Source of the DNA: Strongylocentrotus droebachiensis
Taxonomy: Eukaryota > Echinodermata > Echinoidea > Camarodonta > Strongylocentrotidae
DNA length: 64,000 bases
Assembly: GCA_035222895.1 (NCBI GenBank)
Contig: JAVYIG010001038.1
Coordinates: forward strand, 124,001-188,000
Reading direction: 5' to 3'
Part shown: positions 21,126 through 34,900 of the stretch, one piece after another
How positions within the stretch are numbered: position 1 is the stretch's first letter
Layout of the letters: the number at the start of each line of letters is the position of its first letter
Notes under the pieces: model-generated
What the model was told of the DNA's origin: nothing
Databases searched by the model: none
Seen by the model: the letters and a program-made list of their open reading frames with translations, nothing else
Position numbers and translations under genes: made by a program

Positions 21126-22225
21126 CACACAGAAAAAAGAGGTGTAAATGTACTCCCTATAGGGAGTAAATGCTTGTCACATAAGTGACACCCCTCAGGG
21201 AGTAAATTGACTAGTCCCCAATGTAGGGAATAAATTTGCACCCCACACGAAGGTGTAAAATTGCACCCCAAGGTTATGATTTTACTCCGTTTAAGGAGTG
21301 AAATTTGCATCCAATAGTGCTTAATTAACACCTTTTGGTTCCATTTTCATGAAAAAAGGGTTCAAATTTACACCCGTGGGGCAGAATTTTATACCCTGGG
21401 CTATCCATCCGTTTATTTCATCTTGTTATTCATTATTTTGTTATTATATTACTGAATGCATGATGTCTTTTATACGGAAATAAAACAAACAAACAAACAA
21501 AACCCTATATGATAAATTCCACACCCTGTGTGGAGTAAATCTACTACACCCTTCTTATGCACAGCATCAGCCAATTCATCATCCCTCGAGCATTCAATCA
21601 TCCATGCCTCGTAATCACCTTACAGTCACTTATTCTCACCCTTTTGTCTACGTTTCACTGCTCTAAAGTAATCAGACCAGGATATGGGTGTGGGGCTGGC
21701 CTGGATGGACGTATCGGATCAAATGTAGTGGAAATATTTAAAAACACAATCCTGCCTTCCCGAACATCTTACCTTTACTTACACGTATAAGAAGGCAATT
21801 ATGTAATAGTTAGTAAAACAACACTTCTGCAAATTTCATTAAATGATCAAATACAATCTTCGGTACATCCCCTTATTCTTGATCAGATAACTTTCACACA
21901 AATAATATGCTCAAATGAAACATGATAATTCCCCAACATTACTAAAATATGTAAATTATGTTAATTTTCCTTCATTTGGCAGTATCTATATCGACACGAT
22001 GCGCCATTTCTGTAGCGCATGCGCATATGCACTCACAACAGAAAAATACATTGACCAATTAGAGCTCATCTGACTCAAAAAGGGTGTAAAACTACACCCC
22101 TCAAATGACTTTTCTGTACACCCTTGCGTATTTCCGTGTTTTACTCCCTAAAAGGTGTAATAGGAGGCGCCCTATTTTTCGAATTTCGTTTCGCTCCCCA
22201 AGAACACCTTTTATTTATCTGTGTG
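21126..22225. mobile_element. 1100-bp TA-flanked element
   Basis: TIRs CACACAGAAAAAAGAGGTGT / ACACCTTTTATTTATCTGTG; TA duplications at 21124 and 22226. Copy B is empty (aacgctagactaaatac near 56447). Both ends hold degenerate short repeats of ggtgtaaa and gggagtaaat that can pair. No transposase recognised. Confidence 0.84.
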
Positions 22226-22429
22226 TAGAATGAATACTATTTTAAACTTCGAACTACGGTTACTTTTCCCCCGATTTGGATTTGAAAACCTCATTTATTA
22301 TCTCTTTTTTTAAGAAAGTAAATGATTTAATTTGTTTTCTCTCGCCTCTTTCTCATAGCAATAAGATTTTACATCATTTAGTCACTCTTGAACTGTTTTG
22401 CTAAAATTCTGCAAAGTTAGCTTTCCCCT

Positions 22430-22735
22430 TTAAAGCGCAATTACCAGTTATAACATACCGAAGCGCTTACAGTATGAATATAATACCCCGGTCATTGGCT
22501 TCAATTACTATTCCGCACATTAAAGAGTACATTCTCCACTCTCTGGAAAGCATTCCAACTGGTCGCCATTATACCTTCGTATATCCTACCGGCTACCCCT
22601 TTAACACCTAGGTGGAGAGAAAAAATGTAGATAAAATGTCTTCCTCAAGGACATAACTGCCATGTCGGACTCTAACCAACGACCTTTCCATTCCCAGTCA
22701 AATGATTAAACCACTCGACTACGATACCTCTTCCA
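22430..22735 (-). mobile_element. tRNA-derived SINE, copy A (intact site)
   Basis: Body cattggcttcaattactattcc, heads into ctctaaccaacgacctttcc and cactcgactacgatacctc. The copy B counterpart is split by a 933-bp fold-back element at 56855. Confidence 0.78.
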
Positions 22736-23131
22736 AACAAACATTTACTTTAGATTTCAGATAAGGACAGATTTAATCAATCTACAAAAACAATCATGAA
22801 AGTCAAAAAGTAAATCTTTTAATACTCAATACAAAATATTTACCATCGAAATATTCAAGCTCCTTTGTCACCAATGTGACCTAAAATTGAACTTTCTGAC
22901 GTAATTGACAAACAAACTTTACCGTTGGTCAGAATCTAATACAAAAAATAATCTCAAACATTTGATAGAGAATGGCTGTATCGTATCCTCTATTATCCAT
23001 CAACATTATCATATTGAGTAATTGTAAATCGCATTGTAGAAAATGCACGATATAAATACATTATTGTAAGTAGTAGTAGTAGTAGTAGTAGTAGTAATAT
23101 TTACATGAGACACACATGTATATCGCATTGT

Positions 23132-24921
23132 AAAATTCAAAGTGCTGTTGAAAATATATGTACACTCTAATGGCTGTAGACGTCTACCGAAACACCACAA
23201 TTCAGATGTGTCAACCATAGTTATATCAATCATTTTGCAAAATTATTTAAGGGGGAAAACACATTTTCTTAACGCTCCAAATGTACTCCTCGTTGACCTT
23301 CGATTTACCACTTTCAGTGAGCATCTACATTTTGGTTTAAAGGGAAGTCCACCCTGATAATAAGTTAGTTTTAATAAAAGCACAACAATGATATAGGAAC
23401 AAGTCAGTGGAAGTCCGATCACAAATAAAGTGATGAGTTCTTTAAGTTGCGAACAATCAACAGGAATTGGCTCTGTACATTAAATTTCATGAACTTTAAT
23501 TTTCTTCGTTCTTGATGACGGAACAGATTTTTTCCAATACAGGGGTTTGAATAGAAACATATCTGCAATAACCATTATATAGGGTGCATGTATCATTGAA
23601 CATTTTCTCGAGGGAATTTTTAATTATTTTTATTTTTTAGTACAGAGCAAATGGGAGGGCAACTCGCAAGATACGTCACAGAGTTGCCAATTTGTGTTTA
23701 ATTTAATTCATAACTTTGTTATTTTTAATGGGAATTTGCTCAAACTGACCTGCTCTTCTCGTTGTTCTGCTTCTATTAAAACAAAGTTAATATTAGGATG
23801 GACTTCCCCTTTAATATTTACACGGTTGTTTACTTTATTCCTTGGCTTCAGAGTGACGTACTGGCTGCCTGTCGTAGCAGCACGTTCCATGTGCTCCCTA
23901 ATCGAATGGAAATCCAACGTGCTTCTGTTAATTACATCTAATGGCTTTCAAATAAATTGAACTCCGTTTCTCACATCATTTTTACATCAACTTAGTGAAC
24001 TTTTTTAGTGAAGTAGTTCTTTTCCCCACATTTATAAAACGCTTTACCGAATTGCAAAGCATTTTCCGTGCATCTTTTCCTGCTGTTTTCTACAGTACTT
24101 GTAGCGTTTCAACATCTTTGGTGATGACTTTGACGTCTGTTAATCTGTGACTTTTGTCCCTGTATATATGTACATGTACCTCTATGTTTATCTGCATAAA
24201 CCAGCTCTGGGCATCAGGAATCCCAGAACTCTGCTTGGAGAATTTCGCTGCTCTACATGCAAGCACATTACTCATTCCAAATAAGACATTTCATCATTAA
24301 AATACATACACAACGCAGCATCCGTGTGCATTGCGTCTTAATTCGCTTACACCATACTAGGTGATATTACTAGTAATCGTGTGTACGAATCTCGATATCA
24401 CAAGCAGCGAAACTCGATGTCCCATCGGGAAATTACTCGAGCTTGTCTTCGTGTCTCGGAGAGCGTTCGGGTGAGGGAGATTTGTGATGATGAGCTTTCC
24501 ACACGAGTAGGGTTTATTGAAGTTCGCCGTATATAGTTGATCATGTCAGACTTAATTTTCGCTCCATCGTAAATGTGAAAATGTACTACTCTCGGTTATC
24601 AAATACAGCTAATATCGGGTAAATACCCGGTACAAATTAAACATGGGTTCAAAATCTCCATGAAAAAAAAAGAAAGTAGATTTCTGTAATCGTGTAATCG
24701 TATGACAACAAAACTATGGCGCTATACTCAAATCATTTAGAATTTTGATCGACACACTCTTTAATTTAAATACTATAGCACAATAATACTTCAATAACAA
24801 ATATAATTAATTCATGTATACATATAGATTAATAGATGAATGAATAAATAAGTAAATAAATAAATGAAAACAATTAGATTGAATAAAACAATAAATAAAC
24901 TTAGTGATAACTCGTTATGGT
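23132..24921. other. Intergenic region between copy A and gene B 3' end
   Basis: Holds the Kolobok-like MITE (23341-23810). Apart from it I see no exon I can defend. A minus-strand stretch at 24090-24275 (NVLACRAAKFSKQSSGIPDA, HRLTDVKV) vaguely recalls a fucolectin-type lectin domain but lacks splice sites and key residues. Confidence 0.5.
23341..23810. mobile_element. 470-bp Kolobok-like MITE
   Basis: TTAA at 23337-23340 and 23811-23814. TIRs AGGGAAGTCCACCCT / AGGATGGACTTCCCCT. Kolobok elements are known for TTAA duplications and ends starting RRGG. Located between the right edge of copy A and the 3' end of gene B. Confidence 0.78.
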
Positions 24922-25065
24922 TCAAGTGTTGATACCAAGTACTTCAAATCTCATAGACGCCGTCCCAATAAATGTTACAGGATGAAACCTGACGTACCGT
25001 GCGGTTACTGGCTCAGGAAACAGTATTGTCACATATGTGACAGCATCAAAATTTCCTGCATATGT
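24922..25065 (-). CDS. Gene B terminal exon: second F5/8C domain, C-terminal half and stop
   Basis: Acceptor tttcgtttcttttcag, phase 0. Reads [20 protein letters not shown], then [12 protein letters not shown] and [11 protein letters not shown], then TGA at 24922-24924. This is the canonical 'aGNfD..t.v...f..pv.ARyvRf.P...~.smRfEvlG' F5/8C end; 47 codons plus stop. It is outside the duplicated block, so it marks the 3' end of gene B, 13 kb from the N-terminal exon of the same domain. Confidence 0.88.
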   Translation of the reverse strand, partial: TYAGNFDAVTYVTILFPEPVTARYVRFHPVTFIGTASMRFEVLGINT

Positions 25066-25968
25066 CTGAAAAGAAACGAAAGTAATGGATTATGTTTTTC
25101 TTTTATAATGATAATAGTAATGATAATAATATTAATGATAAATAACTTGTTTATTAACCAAGAAAAGCCTCATCAGTATCACTGCTGCTTTTCCCAAGGG
25201 CCCTGCAATTCATATAACCCCCGGAAACTTCCAGGTACCCATTTACACCTGGGTGGTGAATGGCAAATGTTGATTAATGTCTTGCCTCGAATTCCTTGGT
25301 ATAACTTTTCCATGAGAAGTGCAATATGGCACTAATTGATTTTAATGGAATTTTTTGTATTTTTAAAATACATTTTAAAATCCTTTAATTTTGCACACTA
25401 GGAAATTCATGCTTTTGGATGTGTTAATACATGACTGTTTATGTAGATATGAGAAAATAATTGCATGCAAAAACATACAAAGAAATTAAAAAAATACATA
25501 AGTATATAAGTAATAAAAAGAGCATGAATAAAAGAGGAAGATGATAGACTTGACAACAAAATGAAATAAGCATTTACTGGAAGCGCAAAATGACACTCAC
25601 TTTTCGTACCCCGCAATGCTCTTCCAGAGCAAAGGTCCAATTTGTATTGTCCCTTGAGTAGGAGATCTGGAATGACGTAACCCTTTCGTTTAAAATGGTC
25701 CGACCCTGTATGATAACACCAGTTACCAAAGTATCCTCGCCGAGATCGACCTTTGTGTGATTTTAATGATGAAAAGAAGAAAAAAATATGAATTTATCTA
25801 ATGACAGATTATCTTGCATTTGATAACAATTCTAAGGACAAGCGATATATAAAAACATATGAACCATTGGAACACATGTTGCTTTCAATATGAGCAAATC
25901 GAAAGGGCTGGTCAGATTTGAACGATATGATGTTTTAAAAATTGTGCTAGTTATGTGTTCGTCTTCCC

Positions 25969-25999
<31 letters not shown>

Positions 26000-28900
26000 C
26001 CTATCACACCCTTTCTCTCTCCTTCTCTCTCTCTCTCTCTCTCTATCTCTCTCCCCCATGTCACCCTCTCCCCATTCTCCCTCGCTCTCTGACTCTCTCC
26101 TCTCTATCTCTCCCTCTCCCACCCTTTCTCTCTCCTTCTCTCTCTCTCTCTCTCTCTCGCTCTTTCTCTCTATCTCTCTTTCCCCCCACGTCACCCTCTC
26201 CCCATATCTCTCTCTCGCTCTCTGTCTCTCCCCAATCTATTAAGGGGGTTTTCGGGGTCAGAGAATATGATGATGATGTTCTTGTATCAATAACAGGTCT
26301 CCTTGGGGCTGTCATACTGGTCATATTGGCCAAATCCAAAATGGCCGCCATCCGAGTTAAAGGTCAAGTGTAGTTACGAAAGGAAAAGGGGCTAGTATGA
26401 TAAAAGGTTATATATTTATGGGGTATTCGGGGTCAGATAATCTGATTATCATGTTCTTTTATCAATTTGAGGTCTCATTGGGGCTGTCATGCTGGTCTTA
26501 TTGGTCAAATGCAAAATGGCTGCCATCTGAGTAAAAGGTCAAGTGTAGTTCCAAAAGAAAAAGGGGTAGTATGATAAAAGTTTATATATTAAGGTGGTTT
26601 TTGGGGTCAGAGAATCTGATTATGATGTCTTTTTATGATGTCCTAAGGCTACAATGAAGTCCATTTCCTGGTTAAAGAAGATGAGGGAAGATGCGCCAAA
26701 TTCACACTTGAGTGGGTTAATGACGACACCGTATTCCGAGAGTCGTGAGAACAGTAACTAGTTGGAGGTGTTGTATATGTTCCTTTTATGTCCTGTCTCA
26801 CTCGCGATGAGGAGGTCGTCGATGTAGGCGTACACAACTGGTAGACCACGGGTTCCCCTATCATTAATAGACAGTAGAAAAGTACCTGTATGTGCGGCAT
26901 TTCGTAGCCCAAAAGGCATGCGCCAAAATTCAAATAAATTCAAATAACCCAAAGGGTGTGGTGATGGCTGTTTTGTGCACGTCTACTGGATCGACTGGAA
27001 TTTGGTGGTACGCTCTGATGACATCGAGTTTGGAGAAAACTCTTTTGCCTGCTAGAGCTGAGCTGAAATCTTGAAGATGGGGAATAGGACATTTATCGGG
27101 CACTGTATTCCTATTTAGTGCATGGTAGTCACCGTTCGGTCTCCGGTCTCCGGGGTTTTTCTTGGGCACCATATGAAGTGGGGACGCCCAATTGCTGCCA
27201 AAAGGTCGAACGATGCCTAATTCTAGCATTTTTGCCTCCTTGTAGACTGGGCGTGCGATGTCTGGAAATTGGTCAAGAAGAGATTTGTAAGCAGCTTGAC
27301 CTTCTGCCTTGACAAACATGGGGCTGACAGATGGAGAAGAAGAAAGGATGCCTCTTATAGATAGAGTTGTAGTATAATCGATGAGATTGAGATTGCGCAC
27401 ATCTACTAGAAAACCAAAGTGATGGAGAAAGTCTGCCCCGACGATAGGTAAAATATGTCGGCAATGATAAAAATCCACCTGCAAGCTCGGCGTAGGCCGA
27501 CGTCGAGAGTGAGGCTTTGCTCTCCGTAAGTAGTGATACTTGAGCGATTAACTGCTTGCAGGTGAAATTTCGAAGAAGGGTGAATATGTTCTCGGATTTC
27601 AATGGAGGAAGAATGCTAACTTCCGTTCCAGTGTCTACGAGAAATCGAATTCCTGTTTCTCATCCGTAATGTCGCTGCTAGTAGCTGGCTGGGTCGTTTC
27701 CCTGGTTTGAAGAAGTTGATTTGAAAGTGCAGGGAGGAGTACATTTCTTGGCTCGCTACCGAACCGCCAGTGATAATAGCAATCCCCCCCAGCATGTCAT
27801 TGTGAGCTGGGGCTTCGCGCTTGACGGTCTTGCTTCTGATGGGATATTTGCGTTTTCATTTCCTGCATTTCCAGGAAAGGAGTAGGGTGTGAAGAAGAAG
27901 AAGAAGAAGAAGAAGAAGAAAAAGAAGAAGAGGAAGAAGACAGATAGGATGAAAATTAGATGTAGAATTTGTCTCTACGATTTTATCGGCTAAATCAGCG
28001 ATTTTCTCGATCTCCATTGAGTCCCCAGTTGATGCTAAATTGAGCTGAACATAATTTTGTTGGCAGCCTCTGGAGAAATAGCTGTTTCCGAATGTTCTCC
28101 TCCAACTTGTTCGCCCCAGCATTTTTTTTTATTTTGAGAAGTAACTAGGAGGGTTTGCGATCTCTCAAACTCCTCATAAATCAGCACCCGATGAAGGCGT
28201 TTTTGCTCAGAGGCGGAGTTCCTCTGTATCAATTCGGCTTTCAGTTTAACGTAAGGCTGTTTCTTGAGGAAGAGAGATCAGTAAGTCCCATATTTCCTGG
28301 GGGCATACTCCGGCTGCAAGGAGGCGACGACGTAGACAAACTTTGTTTTCTGTTGGGTGATGCCTCGGGTTATGAATTTTGCCTGGACTTGGGCAAACCA
28401 AATAGTAGGATCATTGTGCCAGAAAGGAGGAAGTTTGAGTTGAACATTGGAGACAGATGAAGGGCAAGCAGAAGTTTCAGAAGTTTCAGAATGGGTGTGA
28501 TCGTAAATAGGCATGATGACAGTTGAAAGATAAGACATGAGTAGAAATATGAAGGAAAGGGAGACAATACTTTAAACAGCTTTGATGAAGAATGTCTGCC
28601 ACTCAGCAGGTTGGTTGGGTTTAGATCACGTCGGGGTCACCAGTGAAACAATGCTCTGCAAATGCGAGGGCGGATGTAGCAACAACATTGACAGCAACGA
28701 CTAGTACAACATAATGCTGAAATGTATGGGCGCAGGCCAAGATTTATACATATATCGAGAGCATTTGTTGTGCCCAGTTGAACTTACTGATTATATAACT
28801 GGACACAAACCATTACAGTAATCTATTCTGACCAAAGATGTAATGTTGGAAAACCTTCCTTGATTTTCTTAATTTATTTGTTGTGTCCAGCTGAACTTAC

Positions 28901-31900
28901 TTATTGAATAACTGGATACAAACTATGACAGTAATCACTTCTACCCAAAGATTGAATATTGGAAAGCCTGCCTTGCTATTTGTATTTGTCTCTTTATACA
29001 CAACTGTGTAACTGTAACTTTTTTCACCTAATATAGGAATAGGTAAACAATATGGAATAGACAAATCTAGCAAATGGAGGGACACCACTCACGCAGACCA
29101 TAAATAAGAGTCTGTAAGCCGACAGTACTCAAAAGGGTTGTTTTAACATCCATTTTAGGATTATGTATGGAAACATAATAAAAACCCAGGTAAAATGACA
29201 TACAAGGAACTGTATTATATAACTACTGAGAAAGAAGTAGAATTACAACTCACGTCAAATAAGTAATTGGGAAATATACCCTCACAATTAAAGCACTTAT
29301 AACGTCAGGTCACAAACATAGCATCAATATTTATACCACGAACAAATTATTGTTGAAGCCATGTCCACCATTGTCCACCATGTTTTAACTTCGTAGAATC
29401 AAAATTGACAAGAATATTATTTCCTTACGATAAACAGAACTGACAGACTTAATGGTAAGGTATTCCTTGTGTGTTTGTGCGCATGTGTGTATGTGTGTGT
29501 GTGTGGTGTTTATGCGGTGTTTGTGTGTATGTGAGGGTTAACTAATGTATGTCAGTATGTTTAAGTGTGCATGTTAACCATTGATATAACCATGAAATTA
29601 GTTTTATCCCAACATTACATCCCACAAAAGAGAAGAAAATCTAAGTATGCACATCATAGCATTTGCCTGTTTGGCAGCCATCTTAGATTTGACCATTTTA
29701 ACAGCACAAAAGAGACCTCATATCAATGACAGAACATCATATTCAGATTTGCTGACCCTGTAACCCCCATATTTCGAAAAAACTTTTACTTTTCTAGCTC
29801 TTTTTCCTAAAAAACTAAACTTGACCTTTATCTCAGATGGCGGCCATTTTGGATTTGAACAGTATGACCAGTAAGACAGCCCCAAGGAGACCTCAAATCG
29901 ATGAAAGGACATGATAATCAGATTCTCTGACACCGAAAACCTCATAAATGTATAAACCTTTATCATTCTTGCCCATTTTCCTTTCGTAACTACACTTGAC
30001 CTGTATTTAATACTCAGATGGCGGCCATTTTGGATTTGACCAGTATGACCAGTATGACAGCCCCAAAGAGACCTCAAATCGATGAAAGGACATCATAATC
30101 AGATTCTCCGACCCCCAAATCCCATAAATATATAAACTATTATCATACTAGCCCTTTTCCTTTTGGAACTACACTTGACCTTTAACTCAGATGGCGGCCA
30201 TTTTAGATTTGACCAATATGGCGGTCCCAGAGGGCGCCCTTCTTGAAATCGTAATAGTATACATGGAGAGGACGCATGGAGAGGACGAGAGGTTCCGGAG
30301 TTAGAGTCTGCTAATTTGCCCCCTTTTTTCCGGATCAGAGGTATAAATATCGTGCTCCATCCTATAACATTATTATGAGCAAGAGACAGGAAAGGAGTAA
30401 GGCGAACAAGGGACCATATCTATTACGTGACAGGAAAACTAGAGGTGGATTAACCCAAACTGTTTCAGCAACTACGAAGGCTTCAAGTTTAACCGGCGCT
30501 ACGTCGGGTGAACCTCCCGGTGAGACGGTCGCGGAAGGAGCCTTTCTTCGGTCTACGTCTCCCCGCGAGCCCACTGACTACACGCAGCCCAGTGCTGCGG
30601 AGAAAGACAATATGGCGCCCCCAGCGACAGACATGGTGAGTCACTCTGAATTTGTCAAAATCACCGACAAAATTATTGACAAGCTCGACTTACTGAATGC
30701 AAATGTAACATCAATCCACAAGGAAATAGCTGAAATACGCGCTAACATGACTGATTTGCAGGCAGCAGTAGCTGATTCCTCAGCCAGGCTTACCAATATT
30801 GAAAATGATGCTCTGCCTAAAATGCAGAAAAAGAATGAGAATTTGGAAAAGGATCTGACACAAAAGTTAATGGCTCTTGAGCTGCATGATCGCAAAATGA
30901 ACTTGCTGATATACGGAGTTGAGAAAAAGAAGGATGAGAAGGTAGTTCAAGTGGTGAGAAACGTTATTGAAGAATTGGGATTCTCAAAGGAGGAGGTTGA
31001 GAAAATCTTCTTTGCAAATGCCCATCGACTGCCACGTCGCATAGTAACGCAGGGGAATGAGCGGAACGCCGGGCGTGGTCAAACTGGGCATGACCCAATC
31101 ATTGTGCGGTTTCTAGCTATGATGGACAGAGATTCGGTTTTGAATGCATATCAACAAAGAGCAAGAATGCGTCCAGTGACCCTTGAAGGTCAAGCTGCTG
31201 CCAGACCTGCTACCCGCTTCGTAACGGACCTACCTGCACCTCTCAAAAGAAAGAGATTCATGTTGGAGCAACAAGCGTATCAAATGAGGAAAAATGAAAA
31301 CAAATCTACGCGCATCAAGCTGATCGGTACAAGTTTGCAGTTGGAATGCAGGGAAAAGGGCAACTTTAATTCGCCATGGCGTGCTGTGATTGGATGAAAC
31401 GCGTATATAAACGGACATAATAAACTGATGCCGCCTTTGCCAAAATGAGTTGTAAACGAGCTCTTTGAGATTTATAATTTTATACCGCACAGTTCAATAA
31501 CGAAGGGAAATCAATGAATGACTCACTGTGCTTTTCCAACGTTTCAAGTTATTATGGTATGCCTGCCAAGATACCGATAAGGACTGTGGTGATGAATTTA
31601 GGTCGTCAAGATTGTGTTGGAAGTTTGGGCTGAACTGTACTAGGAGTTTTTTTTTTTTCCTTCTTTCTTTATTTTTCTCGCTCTCTTTTGGTATTAATAT
31701 ACATTATGAGTTCATTTATTTCAAGATGTAAACTCATTGATTTTAACCTCATGTAAAAGTACATGTACAGTATATGAAATGTTTTTGAAAACCGTTTACA
31801 TTGAATATATTACGACTCTCGTTGCTTAAGATGAAAAGAGACAGGTGAAATGAATCAGTTTGGAAATGAGACAGTTGGGAAAGATTTCATTTCATACCTA

Positions 31901-34900
31901 ATTTTATGACCACTTGTTATAATGTTTATTTAGAGGAAATAGAGTATGTATTTAGGTCAATCTAATGATATATTTTCATACTTCTGAATGAAATGGATCA
32001 AAACGTGGTCATAAAGAAATAAATGGTGTCCAAACTTTCTCATATGATATTGTCTGGAATATGGTTCATTGAGCTCTTAATTGATATTCGTGTTATTGTT
32101 AATTTACAATTTCTACGTAAACTACTTTAAAAAGTTGTACTATAGCGAATTGTATGACTGTGAAATTATTTTAAAAAAGTAATTGTTATGGTAAAGGTCT
32201 CCATATTTTAGAAGAAGACTTTTATTAGCAGTCGTCCTCTTTTTCTTTTCTTTTTTTTTCTTTTCTTTTTTCTTTTCTTTTTTCCCCTTTTTTCACAAGA
32301 AAGCTGTTATTGTCCATACGACTTGTTTTGTTTCTGGATACTTATAAGCTACCCATTGAAATTAATTTTTTAGAACCTAAATATATAGAGAGAATATGTT
32401 AGAAGAGGTTAGTGGTATGGACTTTATAGAGTAAGGGGATGGAGTACAGCAAGTTAACAAAAAGTTACTTAAAATGGTCCGGAAAAGGGGGTTTAGCTTC
32501 TTGCGGCGGGCCCTCGGTTCCTTTCGGTGCGCTATGATGCGTCCGTGTCTTTGTGTGTTTTTGGTTAGTTTTTGTTTGTGTGTGTGTGTTGTGATGTTTT
32601 GTCTTTGTATTAGTGTTGTGTCTTTTTATGTTAAGGTGAAAGGTGCAAAAATGCTATCATTGGTACACTTGTCGATATTTAATGTTCAATTTAATGATCT
32701 AAGGACAAATGAGGTATTGATCGTATATACACGTATATTAGGAAATGTAATAATGCATGATGGATAGGAAGAACGATCTGTTGAATTTTGTTTCTTTGAA
32801 TGTTAAGGGTCTTAGAGACGTTACCAAAAGGAACGCTATAGTAAAGTGGAGTAGACAGAGAGGAGATATAATTTTTTTTCAGGAAACTTTTAGTACAAAC
32901 GATGTTGAGGATCGATGGGAGAGGGAATGGAGTGGGGAGTGTTTTTTTAGTCACGGGACCAACCACAGTCGAGGAGTTTGTATTCTGATTTCACAAAAAC
33001 TGAAGTTGAAGGTATTGAGAAGTGAGTGTGATTCAGACGGGAGGTACATTATTTTAGAAATTGAGGTACAAAACATAAGATACATTATTTGTAATGTTTA
33101 TTTTCCAGTTCGAGAAAAAAAGCAGGAACAAATAGATTTTTTAAATCATTTAATTGTTCGCTTAAATAAATTCAATTTAAACAAATCCCTTATGATAATT
33201 GGTGGCGACTTTAATATGATTCGGAATTTTGAATTGGATATTTCAAGTAAAGGGAGTATTAGAGGTCACAAGTTTAATTTAGAATTCGAGGATTTCCTTG
33301 GAAGGTTTGATATGCTGGATATATGGAGGAAAAGAAACCTAGATACGATTCAATATACTTACAGACAAAATAACCCTTTAATTCAAAGTAGGTTAGACTA
33401 TTGGATAGTTTCAAACGAACTGGAGAAACAAATTGCCGAGTGTAATATTATACCCTCCATAGCTCCTGATCACTCTGCCATCCATCTAGGTTTGCCTTTG
33501 GGTGATAAAGGTTTTCAAAAAATAGGTCCATCTTACTGGAAGTTCAATAATAGTCTGTGTTTAGATGTAGAATATGTTCAATATATGAGAGCAGAAATTA
33601 AATCTGTCGTAGATCAGGGGAAGAAAGATATTACAGACGCCAGAGTCCTGTGGGATTTCGTTAAAATGAAAGTTCATGAAAAAACAAAGAAATATTCCAA
33701 AGGTAGGGCACAAGAAACGAAGGAAAACCTACGCAAATTAGAGGGAGATATTCAGAAGCTTGAACTTTCATTGATTATTTCTCCAGATAATGATACCTTA
33801 CAAAATTTGAAGTCAAAGAGAAAGGAACTCAAAGTGTTATATGATCAGAAAGTAGTCGGGTTAAAAGTTAGATCGCGTGCAAAATGGTTTGAAGAAAGTG
33901 AAATCAATGAAAATTATTTTAAACAACTGTTGGCATCCAATCAGAAAAAAACATTTATAGACAAATTACAATTAGATGGTAGGAATGAAGAAACATCTGA
34001 TCCAAAACAAATTTTAAAAGAAATTAAACATTTTTATCATAACCTATATTCAGAAAATGAAAAGATGGATAGGACAGATGATCTCTTTTTTAACATGTCT
34101 CACTTAAATATAAGTGAAGCTAGTAAGAAGTCGTGTGATGAGAAAATTACATTTGGGGAATGTACTTCAATGTTAAATAAAATGTCTTTAAACAAATCGC
34201 CTGGGAATGACGGTTTGTCAGTGGAATTTTATCGCATTTTTTGGCCTGATATAGGGAACCTTGTTTTGGACTCCTTCAATGCCTCCTTTGAGAAGGGTGA
34301 ATTGTCCACCACACAGAAACAGGGTGTAATAACGGTAATAAAAAAAGAAGGTAAAAACCCTTTATATATTCGCAATTACAGACCAATTACCCTCCTTAAT
34401 GTGGATTATAAACTTTTGTCTAAACTGTTGGCGGAAAAAATAAAGAATGTATTGGAAGAGGTGATACATGTAGATCAAGTTGGTTTTTTGCCTGGTAGGA
34501 ATATAGGAGAAGCGGTGAGAATTATTGACGATGTCATATTTTACACACAGGTATACAAGGTACAGGGTTTTCTAGTAACAGTTGATTTCGAGAAAGCTTT
34601 TGACACTGTCTCACACTCATATATGAATTTCTTACTGAAAAAATATGGTTTCGGCCCATATTTTTGTAGATGGATAGAAGTATTGTATAAAAATGTAGTT
34701 AGTTGTGTCATGAATGGGGGCTTTTCCACAGGCTATTTTGAAATAGGCAGGGGAGTAAGACAAGGAGATCCCTTAAGTCCATATTTATTCTTGTTAATCA
34801 TAGAAACATTAGCAGTGGTTATTCGCAATGAACAAAAATTAAAAGGTATTTTGATAGGCAATATACAGACGAAGATAGTAATGTATGCGGACGACTGTTC

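Larger units (their letters stand above)
1018..23131. repeat. Segmental duplication, copy A
   Basis: This stretch aligns collinearly with 38098-58300. The shared left edge begins with ttgcgtgaagagtatata and the right edge lies near the AGT-repeat around 23070. Homology covers exons, introns and 5' flank, so a whole gene with flanks was copied rather than a processed transcript. Insertions private to this copy include 3246-3357, 6905-7566, 7882-8205, 12780-13460, 14573-14752, 19357-20001 and 21126-22225. A matched intronic stretch (17100-17320 against 51935-52150) differs at roughly 4% of sites by hand count. Confidence 0.95.

Noticed and set aside
24090-24275. Possible fucolectin-like exon on the minus strand
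   Set aside because: Resemblance is faint, the domain core is missing and there are no clear splice borders; it is downstream of the gene B stop.
24904-25335. 143-codon plus-strand ORF with many cysteines
   Set aside because: Antisense of the terminal F5/8C exon of gene B fused by chance to a SINE fragment.
25832-26351. 117-120 codon ORFs of Ser/Leu or Arg/Glu repeats
   Set aside because: Translation of the (CT)n microsatellite.
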